Source: Spodoptera frugiperda
Lineage: Eukaryota; Arthropoda; Insecta; Lepidoptera; Noctuidae
Direction of reading: 5' to 3'
Length of the DNA: 64,000 nt
NCBI RefSeq assembly: GCF_023101765.2
Contig: NC_064240.1
Coordinates: forward strand, 4,960,001 to 5,024,000
The notes under the pieces are model-generated. The model had not been told where the DNA came from. It searched no databases and worked only from the letters and a program-made list of their open reading frames with translations. Below are positions 42,605 through 54,870 of the stretch, one piece after another (within the stretch, counting starts at the first letter, position 1; every line of letters begins with the position of its first letter). The translations under genes were made by a program, and so were the position numbers.

Positions 42605-45600
42605 ATGGCACCTAAAGATTCGAGTTATATTGAGTGGGCTCATAAAACTGCAGCGGAGAAGAAAACACACGTTAGTTTCCCCCAATTAAAGTATCCCTCG
42701 CTTAGAGATGGAGGGTTGAGGGACCCCATACAATGGCTGGAAGGAAAAGCTATGGATGATGGTGCAGAAGGCTTATGGAGAATACGGAATTCTCTTTATG
42801 ATTTCTCCGAATTCTTAGACAAACATCCTGGCGGTGCTGAGTGGTTAGAACTTGCTAAAGTAAGTGATTTACTTGTCATTTGTCTATTTATTAACGTCTT
42901 TTAGACCTTAATTCAAGGCCATAATGGTGTTACATAATGACTTTGATGAATAATTACAATACAAATTGTAATGAAGATAAAGCGAATAATCATACATCAG
43001 GATTTATCCACGTCTATGGCAATAATTAACAACATACATTAATTTGCAGGGAACTGATATTACAGAAGCATTTGAATGCCATCATTTAAATCCTGTAGTG
43101 GAAAAAGTTAAGGATAAATACTATGTTAGAGATGCTAAAACTCCAAGAAATTCCCCATTCACATTTGAAGAGGATGGTTTTTATAAAACTTTGAAACGAT
43201 CTGTAGCTGAAGAGCTAAAGAAAATTCCCGCATCAGAGAGGAAGCGAACCACTTTAATAATTGATGGTCTTGTTGCAACGTTACTAATATCATCGGCTTT
43301 GTCGTGTTGGGCCACAAATTACTGGGTTGTGATGGTCTCATATTTAGTAGCATCTCTCACTTTAGCGTGGACTACCGTCGCGGCCCATAATTACATTCAT
43401 ATGAAAACTAACTGGAGGATGTATCTTTTTAATTTAAGCTTATGGTCTTACAGGTAAATATGAAAGTATCTAAAAGTTTTCTCAAATTGTGTTTTCGCTG
43501 TTCCAATCTGTAAATGATGGTTGTTGATAATAAATCAAATCAGTACAGTAACAGTAAAAAAAATATCACGATATTAATTAAATATCTAGTCTTATTTTTG
43601 TTTATTGATTATTAATTTTGTTTATTAAAACAAAACTTTATCTCGTACGACCTTTTGATTAAATATTTATACTTGGTTTTAATACTTACATAATTACAGA
43701 TATTAAGTGAGCGACGCAATGATGGTTATTAATATAACGACGAAAAGTTTTTAGAAGTACAACTTGATTAAAATTAATTCATTTAGTTCCCTTTAAACTG
43801 ATTCATTGAACTGATTGTTTTGTCCATCTAATGTTTTTTTTTTTTTTTTATTGTTAAATGGGACGACGTTTGGCCGCTATCTCACCTGATGGTAAGTGAT
43901 GATGTGGCCTACGATGGAGCACGTCTGCCCATTAGCAACCTATTCACTCGGGCTTTGAAGACACCCAGGTTATACCCATCAGGAAACACAGACTCCGGCA
44001 AGGAGTTCCACTCCCTAGCAGTTCGCACAAGGAAGCTTGAAGCGAAGCGCTTCGTGCGTGTGGGTGGGATATCCACCATGAATCGGTGACGCCTCGCCGA
44101 TTGTCTTGTGGTTCGATGATGGAAAGGACTAGGAGGAATCAAGTTGTGCAATTCCCCGCACACTCTCCGAAATGTATCCGGTAAAAAACGGAAAGGCTTG
44201 CGACCTTGCGCCTGTGTTCAAGGCTTTGAAGCCGGGCCTCCACAAGCGCATCATCGTTGATGAGCGTCTTGGCACGCCTTTCAATGTGTTCGAGCGCATC
44301 CAGCTGGCATTTAGCCGAGCCGTCCCAAAGGTGAGAACAGTACTCCATACATGACCGAACCTGCGCTTGGTACAGGCTCAGCAGTTGTTCTGGTGTGAAG
44401 TACCGTCTCACCTTCGAGAGGATACCCAATTTCCTACCAGCCAGATGCGCCTTCGACTCTATATATGAGCCGAAGTTTAGCGTTGGCGATAGAGTTACGC
44501 CAAGAAGCTCTAGATGATCCGATACTGGAACAGATACATTTCGGAAAGTAGGAGCCAGCGGAAATTGACTCCGTTTGGCGGAGAATAGACACGCCTGGGT
44601 TTTGGTAGCGTTGAACTTGACCAAGTTGGCGTCTCCCCAATCGGAGACCGCCTTCAAGGACGAGTTCAACCGTTCGACCATGGATTCTCTTAGAGACTGG
44701 ATCTTTGTTCCGCTAGTCCGCGCATCGGACACATACCTTTCAACAACTGTGCTGTCATCTGCATACCCAAAGATACCGGGCTTAAGCAGGTCGTTGATGT
44801 GCAGCAAAAAGAGCGTTGCTGAAAGTACTGACCCCTGAGGAACTCCGGCGTTGATGCCAAATTGGTCAGACGAGCAGCCATCGATGACTACTCGAATTGA
44901 CCGATCCCTCAGGAAGTCTGCAATCCATTTGCACAGATCAGCGGGAAGTCCATATGCAGGAAGCTTGCCGATAAGGCTGTCGTGCCACACCCTATCAAAG
45001 GCCTTTGATATATCGAGCGAGACCGCTAATGCCTCCCCGTGCTTCTCGATGGCCTCGCTCCAGATGTGAGTGGCATACGCAAGAAGGTCCCCAGTAGATC
45101 GGTTGCGGCGAAACCCATATTGCCGATCGCTGAGGAGGTCGTTACCTTCAAGGTATGCCAGGAGCCTGTTGTTAAGTACACGTTCCATACTCTTGCAGAG
45201 TATGGACGTGACCGAGATAGGTCGGTAATTATTAGGGTCGGCACGACTACCTTTTTGGGCACAGGCTGCACGTTGGCCAGCTTCCATGCAACCGGCACTT
45301 GACCCGTCTCCAAGGAAAGGCGAAACAGACGTGTCAGGACTGGAGACAACTCAGGCGCACAGGTTTTTAAAACTACGGCTGGGATTCCGTCGGGTCCACT
45401 GGCCTTGTTCACGTCGAGATTACGCAACGTCTTATACACCTCCTTCTGTCGGATGCGAATTTTGGACATTTTCGTCTCGCATACGTTATGTAGAGAAGGA
45501 GGTATAGCGCCACCAGTATCAAGACGTGAAGACTCCGCAAATAGAGAAGCAAACAAGTTCGCTTTCTCTACTGCGGTGTGAGCCAGCGTCCCGCCAGACC

Positions 45601-48600
45601 CCAGGAGAGGCGGTAGTGAGGGGCGGCAGAAGTTCGATTCAACCGCCTTGGCCAGGGACCAGAACGCTTTACTGCCCGCTGGGTAGGAAGCCAGTTTGTT
45701 CCCTATTCGGCCAATGTGGTTGAACCGAGCCATCCGCAATGCCTTTTTGCACGACTTGGCAGCCCGGTTGAAGGCTCTCTTCTTCTGAGGAGTGTCGCCA
45801 GCCTTACGGCGCCTGGCATCCGCCCATGCCAAGTATGCCGCATGCTTTCGCGCCTCAGCACGTCCGCAGTCGGCATCAAACCATGGACGAGTGCCACCGA
45901 TAGATGGTGCGTCCGAGAATGGGATGTAGTATTCCATGCCCTGACGCACCACCCCGGCTACGGCATCTGCACAAGCTGACGGGTCACTGGATGAGAAGCA
46001 AACAGGCCGCCAAGGATAGGATGCAAAGAAAGATCGCATCCCATCCCAATCTGCTGACTTGTACCGCCACATCCGCCGAGATCCTCTGGGACTGGAATCC
46101 TGCGGGGAGTGTGTGGATACAGATTTCACCAGACAGTGGTCAGAACTACCCAGGGGTGATGATAGTTTCATCAGACCCCAGTGTTAGTTACACTGAGTAG
46201 CTGTCTGGATCAGTTGTCAGCAGAAGGTCTAAGCAGTTGGCAGTTTGCGTATCGACATCAGGCACCCTTGTGGCCTCATGGACCAGCTGGGTCAGGCCAA
46301 GCGTCAGCGCAAGCTTACGCATCTCCCTCCCAGCATGGTCAGTGCACTGGTATGGGAACAGCCACTCCTGGTGATGGGCGTTAAAGTCCCCCAGTAACAC
46401 CAACTGGGCCGAAGGGTACCTCTGCCGAGCCGTATCCGCCGCCTCCTCAAGGTATTGCGCTAATCTGGTCGTCTCCAAATCTCCGCTGTGCGACCGATAG
46501 ACACAGGCATAGAGAATTTTCTCCATGCCTGTGTCCACCAGTATCCACAATGTAGAGTAACTGGGGTCTTCAAAGTCTCGGAGACGCCGGTAACAGACGC
46601 CGTCCTGGACGTACAGGCATACGCCTGCACGGGCAACAAAATTGTGCTCCAGGGTAAAACCTGGGTAGTTTAGGTACGAAGCGTCGGACGGACATCTGAT
46701 CTGGGTCTCCGAGAGAAACAAGAGCGTGGGGTTCTCGGTCTCAAGATGGTGATGGACCGCATTGAGATTGGAGTGCAAGCCTCGGATATTAGAGAGGTGC
46801 ACTTTGAGGGAGAGGGAATGCAGCTGCTGTTTAACCCTTTTCTTAGCTCTAGTTTTCATAAAGGAGTGTGAGGTTGCTGAGAGGATGGCAGTGAAATGTT
46901 CCTCCACACAGGCGACCCCAGACGCGCAATGCAGTTAGCTACATCAATGGAAGGCCAGCCTGGAGACTGCGGGGACGCCCGAGCCCCCCATGAATATCCA
47001 TCGGGCCCTCTCGTCCGGTCGCCAACCGGCACGATGGCGTATCCATGGGATTTTTCGCTAGATGGCGGGGCAGCTTTTCACGTGTGGCTAGCACGCTAAT
47101 TGGGCCCCCAACTATCTGCGGTCGGCCAGCGGTGCACCGTGCCTCGGATCCCGCTACCCTCCTCGACTGGCCACCCGATGCAGCCACACCAGCGCGCGCC
47201 AGACCGGTCTACCCATAGTGGAACAAACATTTCGACCCATCCTCTCATACGGCGGCACCGAGCATCGTGGCGGAACACGGCTAGGCCGCTTGGCGACACG
47301 GTTTTGCTCGGTGGGTGGTCATAATGCCGTCGGCCGAAGCCTACCACCAAAGTGTCACCTGGTTAGCACCACCCAGAGGCCACGTGTAGGGATTCATTTT
47401 TATGGGTGCTCTCCTACGGACGAGGGAACTGTCCGTAGGAGAGCACCCATAAACCCTGAATGTGTTAAGACAAATGAGATCCCAGATCTTACATGTACCT
47501 ACTATTTAAGATTTGACTTCAAAAGTGTACTACGTCACGTCGACAGATGAAGACCTTACTAACGAACACTGTTACAGGGACTTCAGAGTTTCACACGCAC
47601 TCTCTCATCATGTTTACCCAAACACCCTGATTGATTTGGAGATCAGTGGCTTCGAGCCCATTGTGACCTGGATTCCTAGGAAAAAGCCTGCGTTTGCAAA
47701 GTTCACTCTACTAATAGAAACTATTGTGTTTCCATTTTTGTTTATTCTAAACTTTTTAAAGAGGTGAGTGCAATAACGTATTATTATAATTATAACACAT
47801 ATCTACTCGTACTTATCATTTGAATTTTATGATGACATTTGAATTTTGTGATAAGTCCCATAAAGGGATGAATACATTTACCAAATATAGTTTTAGATTC
47901 TATGTTGCTTAAGAGAATTTCGGAATTGAAACGGTCAAGCCCTCGTTCTTAGTATAGTTACATACGACTGGCGTGGCTCGCGATCCCAGAAGGTTTCCCC
48001 GTGGTGCGCCTTAGGTATAGGAGACAGTTAGTGACACAGTACCTTGTAGCTAACTTCTGGACGGAGTGGAAAGAGAACCGACGAGGGTTGTGGGATTGGC
48101 AGCAGGGATTTTACACAAACCCTGTTAAAGGAAAGGTTTTCTGCAAGCAGATGCCCATGCAAGCATACTTTTGGATAAAATCCTATATTAGGTGGTAGTA
48201 GGTCATCCGCTCGTTTCTCTGTTGCAGCCGAGATCATACCGAATAAAAAAATATATAATATTTTTTTCCAAGTTTTACTAATAACATATTTCTATTTTTA
48301 GGTTCATCAGCAATTTCATCCGTAAGGGTTTCTTCACCCGTCACTACAGGTGGCATGACGTCATCGGTCTCCTTCTTCCAGTCTGGATGTACCTTGCTAG
48401 TGGCTGCACTTTCTACCATGCCTTCATCACCTGGTTATGGATTAACTGCACTGGAAGTTTCATCTTCTTTACCATTGGGTCCAACGCTGCTCACCATCAT
48501 CCAAACATTTTTAAAGATGGCGATCAGTTGAAGTAAGTTTTACTATAATTTTATTCACAACCAAGCATCTTAGAATGGGGAATGTGTTATGGTGGCCACA

Positions 48601-49281
48601 CACCATATGTTCTATCGTGCAATTAGTATGACTTTGCAGATTTGATCCAATCTATCGTTCGTCGATATGCACCACACACGATCAGTTTAATATTTCCAAT
48701 TGGCAGCGACGCTTAATTTGGCACTACTGAACTCACGACCGCCACACACGGTCCAATCGGCATGATCCAATTGGCATGATCAAGCCAAAAGAATCAAATT
48801 TCGATTATGCCATCAAGTTTAACTGTCATGCCAATCTACGCCCACAGACGATTAGTTCTAACTGATCCAATCAGTTGCGTCATGCTAATTGGACGATAGA
48901 AAGTATGGTGTGTGGACACCATTAGAAACTAAAGAATTTGTGAGGTCTTGTTGACAAAACAAAAGATATTGATTAAAAATATTTTTCACTTCCAGAGAAA
49001 AGACTGTAGACTGGGGCATGCACGAGCTGGAAGCTGTTATGGACCGCAACGACATTAACGATAATTTCTTCAAAGTGATGACGTTCTTCGGAGACCATGC
49101 TCTGCATCACCTATTTCCCACATTAGATCATGCTGTCTTAAGGCACTTGTATCCTGTATTCTTAAAACATTGCGAAGAATTTAGGGCTAACTACAGATTA
49201 ACGTCACAATACGATTTCTTCATTGCTCAGCTTAAAATGGCGGTGAAGGAAGATCCGACCGTTTTGGACGAATCGTCATAA
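42605..49281 (+). CDS. Cyt-b5-r: Cytochrome b5-related protein (gene C)
   Basis: The coding exons are 42605-42859, 43050-43453, 47578-47763, 48302-48532 and 48996-49281, giving 453 residues. Exon sizes equal those of gene B and phases are again 0, 2, 2, 2. The heme motif HPGG is at 74-77, and the histidine boxes are HNYIH (198-202), HALSHH (226-231), AAHHHP (346-349) and HALHH (393-397). The protein begins MAPKDSSYIEWAHKTAAEKK, close to B. Intron 2 is 4.1 kb because of an antisense LINE, and intron 4 holds a MITE. No standard AATAAA follows closely; CATAAA at about 49303 is the nearest variant. An ER membrane oxidase or desaturase role is inferred from the domains; the substrate is unknown. 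Confidence 0.93.
43909..46171 (-). pseudogene. LINE reverse transcriptase, frameshifted
   Basis: The frame 46171 to about 45240 carries the region before the palm, including NKASGPDGIPAVVLKTC. After a break near 45240-45287 the frame 45287-44139 shows NYRPISVTSILCKSMERVL, AVSLDISKAFDRVWH (catalytic Asp), GVPQGSVLSATLF and the box FGYADDST. A further break near 44150 leads into the C-terminal part 44163-43909, with REWNSLPESVFPDGYN and FKARVNRLL. The catalytic residues are intact but the frame is broken twice. Confidence 0.85.
46188..46907 (-). pseudogene. LINE endonuclease domain
   Basis: The 239-residue frame has LSNIRGLHSN at about 38-47, LFLSETQI (catalytic Glu), ILYACVYRS, LLGDFNAHH (Asp/Asn) and ends after LDLLLTTDP. 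The final SDH motif lies in the next frame at about 46140 (GSSDHCLV), so a frame break falls between. It nicks target DNA in active relatives. Confidence 0.8.
47399..47453. repeat. Perfect 23-bp inverted repeat, 9-nt loop
   Basis: The arms 47399-47421 and 47431-47453 (TATGGGTGCTCTCCTACGG and on) are exact reverse complements. The pair sits at the 5' end of the LINE in intron 2 of gene C. Confidence 0.92.
48589..48922. mobile_element. 334-bp MITE in intron 4 of gene C
   Basis: Its ends are inverted repeats of about 45 bp with few changes: the left is ATGGTGGCCACACACCATAT, and the right reads ATGGTGTCCACACACCATAC in reverse. Inner words such as CCAATTGGCATGATC recur in both orientations. It has no coding frame. 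Confidence 0.82.
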
Positions 49282-49602
49282 AATTATTGTTTTTTAAGTT
49301 TCCATAAAGTGTAAAATTATGCAATCGTGCCTTTTTATTCCCAAAAAAAGATAAGTAGAGTAGTAATTATATTTAGTACCTACGTACCTACGTATATGAA
49401 GTACACTATCTATTTAACAATTACGGGTCCGATCTTATTACCAATTTCATGCACAAATTCATTTACCACAATATACTTAACATAACCCAGTTTACTCGTC
49501 TGTTCTATTTCCCGTAAACTTTAGTAATTTTTTTTATCCATATTATGAGAAATTCTTATGCGTGAACCCTCGCCGGTTTGAAACCTGGAAAACCGATGTT
49601 TT

Positions 49603-49640
49603 CAAGTAAAGTTATCTCCCGATGGAGATAACTTTACTTG
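49603..49640. repeat. Perfect 17-bp inverted repeat, 4-nt loop
   Basis: CAAGTAAAGTTATCTCC and its reverse complement are separated by CGAT. Confidence 0.92.
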
Positions 49641-50252
49641 GACTTGTGAATGTATGAAGAAGTCCAGGTTTCATTCACCGTATGTTACTTGTGTCTAAAA
49701 GCTGAGCCCATGTCTAAATGCATGAGAGGTGGACGACTTAGATTTCAAACTTAAAATAGCAAACCCCTCTTCCGTGTAAGACCTTCCTAGGCAGTAGGTA
49801 CTTATAGGCTGTTGATGTGTGATGTGAAGTGCAGACGCTGTGAAAATCTGTGTCCCACTACCTCGTATCAGACAAGACACCAAAGTGGGTTTTCTTCAGT
49901 AAAGTCCTGATAGTACCTTTCATATTGTTCAAAAAATAAAGTACTGAAATACGCTGCGTCCATGTTTCACCTGATATTTGCCTAAAATATTAACTTTTGA
50001 GAAATTAAATGAGAACATAATTTTACATCGACAAAGTTATCCAATAATAATTTCAATCTACCTCATTACGAATTAATTAAGAATAATATTATTATTTATT
50101 TATCCGGCTTTCATTGAATAGAAAACTTGTTATATAAATTAGCAAGTTTTGAAAATGTTGGAGATTAATTATTTTATTGATGGAGAGAAAGGGAAACTCA
50201 TTGAATGTATTTCTGGACTCTGGAGTTTCTGGAGTGTCGATATTTATATAAG

Positions 50253-50514
50253 GTGACTGGTAATTAGTGAAGGATATTTAAACACGTGATTGTACTCATG
50301 ATTACAAAAATCATTCCCAAAGATTCTTTTTTTGTATACTCATTAGTTTTTAATTTATTTTTTGTCATAATAACAAAACACCAAAATTTCATTAGCACGC
50401 GCGTAAAGTTCCAAAATACCTACTAGTTTTCCGAAAACGCGGGCGCGGACGCTTCGCTGCTAACAGCGAAAGTAACAATCACGTGTTAGAATATCCTTCA
50501 CTAATTACCAGTCA
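50253..50514. mobile_element. 262-bp MITE with 40-bp inverted ends
   Basis: The left end GTGACTGGTAATTAGTGAAG and on to CACGTGATT is matched in reverse at 50477-50514 with three or four changes. The interior has no coding frame. Confidence 0.8.
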
Positions 50515-51181
50515 TGTTTCCATGTTTGCTGGATATATACCACAATAACATGTCTGCTGGATATATTAAATTTAGCTTACTCACGTTCTTCTAGTTAACA
50601 ACAAGAATGGATGAAATCTGAAGCGACGAAAGAAATTAATATTTCAGTAAGTATCTACTCAAAATCTAGGTCTATTTAGTTAATAAGATGTATATTTTGA
50701 TTGACAAAAACAGACAAGCGTTTAGAAATAAACATAACAATTTGTTCAAGAATATTGAAAGGAAAAAAATAAAACAGTATGGAAGACCAAAAAGTATTAG
50801 GTATTGATCGAAAAGCAATCAGGTTTAAAGCAATATTTTTTATAGAACTTTAATACTTCAATACAACAATTTCGTGATAGAAAATGCCTTTCATAAAACC
50901 AATGACTGAAAATATATTTTTTTTATAAATATGTTTTCCAGCCGTAAAGGTATTGTTAAACTTTGTTTTCTTTATAAACTTAATCCTCCAAAGAATTAGG
51001 TTTTACTTCGAATAATTACATGGAACTTTCCGATTTAATGTTTTATTTAGAAGTAATAAATTACCTATATGTGATCGTAAAAATTATGGAAAAAATGTAA
51101 TTACTTACTATTATGTTCTGACGAATATAAACTATATTAATGTGTAATTAAGCAGCGTGTTTAAGTTATATTAAAGTTGTG

Positions 51182-51427
51182 ACTGCTTCGTTGGTCGAGT
51201 GGTCGCAAGTGCTACTGAAGGGCAAGGGATCTCGGGTTCCATTCTCGGGTCGGTATTACTGGGCAGTAAGTATTACTGGGCTTTTTTCGGTTTATCGAAA
51301 ATTTCTCAGTGGTTGCTCGGAGTCTGGAATTGCGCCCAGTATATGGCAATAGGCTCACCCCCTATTACATGGAACTTATATACAACACAAATGGTAAAAA
51401 GTAACCTGCCCTAAAAGGCGTGACGTT
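51182..51427 (+). repeat. SINE-A copy
   Basis: The head CTTCGTTGGTCGAGTGGTCG, the body CGGAGTCTGGAATTGCGCCC and the end AAAGGCGTGACGTTGCAACG are present. The middle segment with GTGTACATTG is missing. The interval 51430-52160 after it shows no gene. Confidence 0.75.
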
Positions 51428-52163
51428 GCAACGTAAATTAATGACTTTCCACGTAGTTACTCGACCAATTTTAAGTAACATCAGGGGCCCAAAATGATAT
51501 TCATAAGCAACAACCGACAAGCGTCGCATTCAGGTACTGTTTTATTATTAAGTGCTGTGAAGTTGCATTCATTCACAAGTCGTGTATTACGAATAAAAGT
51601 ATGCTTGGCTCGAAAGCATGGAATTAAGTGGTGTACTGGTGAACGAGGGCGGAATTCTCGCGTGTTGAGGCTACAGGCGCTTGCTTAGTGTGAACCGAGC
51701 TTTCTCGTGGGTTGTTTGTAGTGGCACGTGCCGCCGACTCAGAGCTATAACTCCTACTGAACAATCTGAGCATACTATTCTGTACGTGTCGGATCGTCAG
51801 TATGGGCTGAAACAAATCCTGTAGTCATGTTTTGCTTGTTCTAACGTCGTGCTTCGGATTCTCATTCGATAGATATTTTACTGAAAACTCTATGGACTAT
51901 CTTACTTAAAGGCTAGTTTTTTTATGGTCTAAGCCGGTAAACTAGCTGAAGGATCATCTAATAGTAAGCAATCGTCGCTAATGGGCACCCAATGTTTAAG
52001 GTTAGTATTTCATTAGATAATTAAATATGTACATGTATCTTGTTGTCAATTTAGCGATATTGTTAGTACTTCTCAAGAAAATAATTTTCTATTTATTGAT
52101 TTAACCAATCTGAGGAACCTATATAAAAACGATTAATTTCCACCACTCGTTTATCGGATCCCT

Positions 52164-52345
52164 GCATGGTGGGCGCAATGGCTGGGCAACTGGCTGCAGT
52201 GCAAAGTGTGGCAGCTTCGATTCCCGCACGGAGCCCATAAATTGTTGTTTTGGGTCTGGGTATCATGTGCATTTCGACACAGGCGAAAATTTTAGTGTGG
52301 GGAAATATTTTTTAAGGAAGAGCAAAATGCTATTCCATAAAAAAA
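52164..52345 (+). repeat. SINE-B copy
   Basis: GCTGGGCAACTGGCTGC, the box B area TTCGATTCCCGCACGGAGC and GTTTTGGGTCTGGGTATCAT match SINE-B. An A-rich tail (CATAAAAAAAAGG) ends it. Confidence 0.72.
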
Positions 52346-52511
52346 AGGAATATGAAAGGATCACTCGAACAAACTCAACATAAGTAATCTAAAATAAATA
52401 AGTAGGTACTTGTAAAGAAAATTACAGAAAGAAGTAATTTCCGTTGGGATCCGAATCACATTTAAATCGTAGCGCTTCCCTGTCAGTTAACCGTTCAGTC
52501 TACCTTCGCTT

Positions 52512-52542
52512 ACATTTCCAATACTCACCGTATTGGAAATGT
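52512..52542. repeat. Perfect 13-bp inverted repeat, 5-nt loop
   Basis: ACATTTCCAATAC and GTATTGGAAATGT are separated by TCACC. Confidence 0.88.
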
Positions 52543-52771
52543 TTTTACACATCAACTTTGTAATAATTCTTTACTATATAGAAAGTGGCTTCAAATTTTT
52601 AACTAACTTTTGGTCATCAATTTCAATGAATTAAAAGATAGAGAGATTTTAATGTCGAGTTCCTATTTCAGTAGGATTTTCGAAATGATAACTATCCTTT
52701 GTCGTTTACCGGGCCTCAAAAATTACGTTACGTCTTTTTTTTGGTTACTATAATATATGTATTTAATGGTT

Positions 52772-52925
52772 ACTTTTTTTTGAGGGGGGAATTCATCCAA
52801 TAACTTCTCTTGCCTTAGGTGAGGCGAAAGGGAGTGTCAAACTCTTACTGACTAAAAACCACCCCGTTTCTACTCCTGCTTTTTGAACCGGAACCCCAGT
52901 AAACCCGCTAGGTCTCCTTAGCAAT
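52772..52925 (-). repeat. SINE-C, third short retroposed family
   Basis: On plus it starts with a T-run and GAGGGGGGAATTCATCCAAT and contains CAAACTCTTACTGACTAAAA, so the A-tail is on the minus strand. Related copies are at 58015-58240 (+) and 61969-62089 (-). The next ~65 bp (52926-52990, TCTCTGAGTACGA) recur at 55172-55250. Confidence 0.65.
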
Positions 52926-52989
52926 TGTTTTCGTAGCAAAATCTTTACTAAATTTAAGTAATCATTAAATGTCTCTGAGTACGACAGTT

Positions 52990-54650
52990 AATGGTATAGT
53001 AAGATTGAGTTCATCTGTTATTGCTGTCTTAAATATTCGAAACCTGATTTATTTATAAAGTTGATCCATTATAAATAACAAAACGCATTACCTTAATGAA
53101 AGAGTCATTAAAGCTGAATTTAAAGATTAAATACATTAATGTCGTGCACTCGGGGCCACTTAATACAAATTCTGACGGCTATGAAGGTATTTAAGGGCTA
53201 TTTATGGCATAATGAAGTCTGTGGCTATTACAGAATAAGGTTATAAATCCTTTGGAAGCGCACACGTGGGAGATATCCTTCAGTTCTTGGAGGAAGCCGT
53301 GATTGCGTCTACGCCTGATTTATTCGTGCACTCAATTTATTTCTCTGCGCAGTTTCTTAGTTCAGGCATTGTCTGCACTCTACAATATGTGTTCACTATA
53401 AGTTTTTTTTCGCCACTAAAAGATGCGACGAGTTGTTTGATTTTTACGTAACTCCGTTTTTCAAATTTACATTTTACTACTATTTATTTTCAGGCTCCTA
53501 GGCTATACTTGAAAACTAAGAAAAAGGTACATTTTGAATACCTGGTAACCTTGAAGAGAAAATTCAACAGCCCGGCTAAACTATCATTGATATAAATGAT
53601 AATAATATATCGACAAACCGACTTTAGTAAAAATATGTGGCGAAGTAGCGTACTCAGCTTTAAGATTTAACATAATGTTTTTGGTGGGATACGCTTTCTT
53701 GTTATCGTTTATTTGTTGTTATTGTGATGTTGTATTGAATGTTTATTGATTAAATAAACTTTAACTTGCGTAGTGCGCAGAGGCGTAACTACGAGGTAGC
53801 AAGTCGGCAGAATACCACAAGCCGGGGCCCAAAGCCGATGTCAGCCATGGGGCCCTTTTCAGATAGAGATCTGGAAAAAGGCCATATTCCCATCTGGAAA
53901 GGTTCTCATCTGAACTTCTCTCTTTTTCTTATTGAGAAGGGAAGGCCAGGTAATTTGCAACGAATTTATCCACGAAGGGGTAAGCAGAGGTGCACATTAC
54001 GGCGGTATCGGTATTGAAAGGTGTAGTTACATCACTGTAAATAGGTACGATTTTTTTAGCTTTAGTAATAATTAAAGTAATCCGCACGTCAACTGCAAAA
54101 CTAAAAGCAAAACACGAATTAAACAGTAATCTCATAATGTGTAATGGATTTCAATAACACTATCATCTCACACTAGCAGTTTACAAGTATTTATTGAAAA
54201 CTCCTTCGCTATGTATGTAAATACTTCTATATAAACTCTCGATATTGAAATTCTACGCCTGCTCTCTGAATTTATTGATGCAAACCTTCCCAAGTGTTAG
54301 TTCATTTATTATTCTGCAAGACTTGTCAACTTGTCTCTTTACTTATAATTTCCTTCAGATATGTACTTTCTTTTAGTGTATTAATTTGATGAAAAATTAA
54401 TTTTAATTGAAATAAAATCGATATGAGATATCGTAGAGTTATTCGCACAAAACGAAGATCTTTCTATAATAAAAGCATATTGGTATATACGCAATACCAT
54501 CACAAAAAATGTACCCGTATAAAAGCGATCAGACAACCTTTGGATGAAGCTATAACATAATCCAAAAGAAGAATTAAAAACAATATCTAAAGTATTTTAC
54601 GATTTCATAATAAAACTTCAAACATCAAATCATATCAACACATCAACATC
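52990..54650. other. Interval without a recognised gene
   Basis: AT-rich DNA with only short chance frames. A 30-bp SINE-A remnant lies in reverse at about 53973-54004 (GAAGGGGTAAGCAGAGGTGC). Confidence 0.4.
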
Positions 54651-54654
54651 ATCA

Positions 54655-54870
54655 GCAGCAGTATAAGTGCTGACCAAAGGCCTCTTCTGGCACGGAGAAG
54701 ATCTGAGCATTAATCACCACGCTTGCTCAATGCGGGTTAGCGATTTAAAACTTATAATTAGAAATTTTAGTTCATTTTAGTAGTGTCTAAATAATTTTAG
54801 AAAGTATTTATAAATCGGAAAAAGTCACATTGGTATTTGTCGTTGCTTGGTAGGTTTCGAACCCGCATTC
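54655..54870 (-). repeat. RTE LINE 3' tail fragment
   Basis: CATCATCAGCAG and GTGCTGACCAAAGGCCTCTT, then GAGCATTAATCACCACGCTTG, match the fragment at 24149-24366. Confidence 0.65.

Larger units (their letters stand above)
43838..47455 (-). mobile_element. Jockey-superfamily LINE in intron 2 of gene C
   Basis: On the minus strand the element runs from a GC-rich 5' region (47455-46908) through endonuclease and reverse transcriptase to an A-rich tail (poly-T on plus at 43838-43852). It is antisense to gene C. At least three frame breaks make it inactive. The GC content is much higher than that of the surrounding intron. No clear target-site duplication is seen. A 3' fragment of the same family lies in gene A intron 3 (30800-30955). 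Confidence 0.85.

Noticed and set aside
44575..46384. Many plus-strand frames of 60-110 codons between 44172 and 47324
   Set aside because: GC-rich LINE sequence leaves the opposite strand open by codon bias. The minus-strand frames carry the LINE motifs.
51624..51815. A 63-codon minus-strand frame and its plus-strand partner
   Set aside because: Both strands are open in a short GC-neutral region. No motif or neighbour supports a gene.
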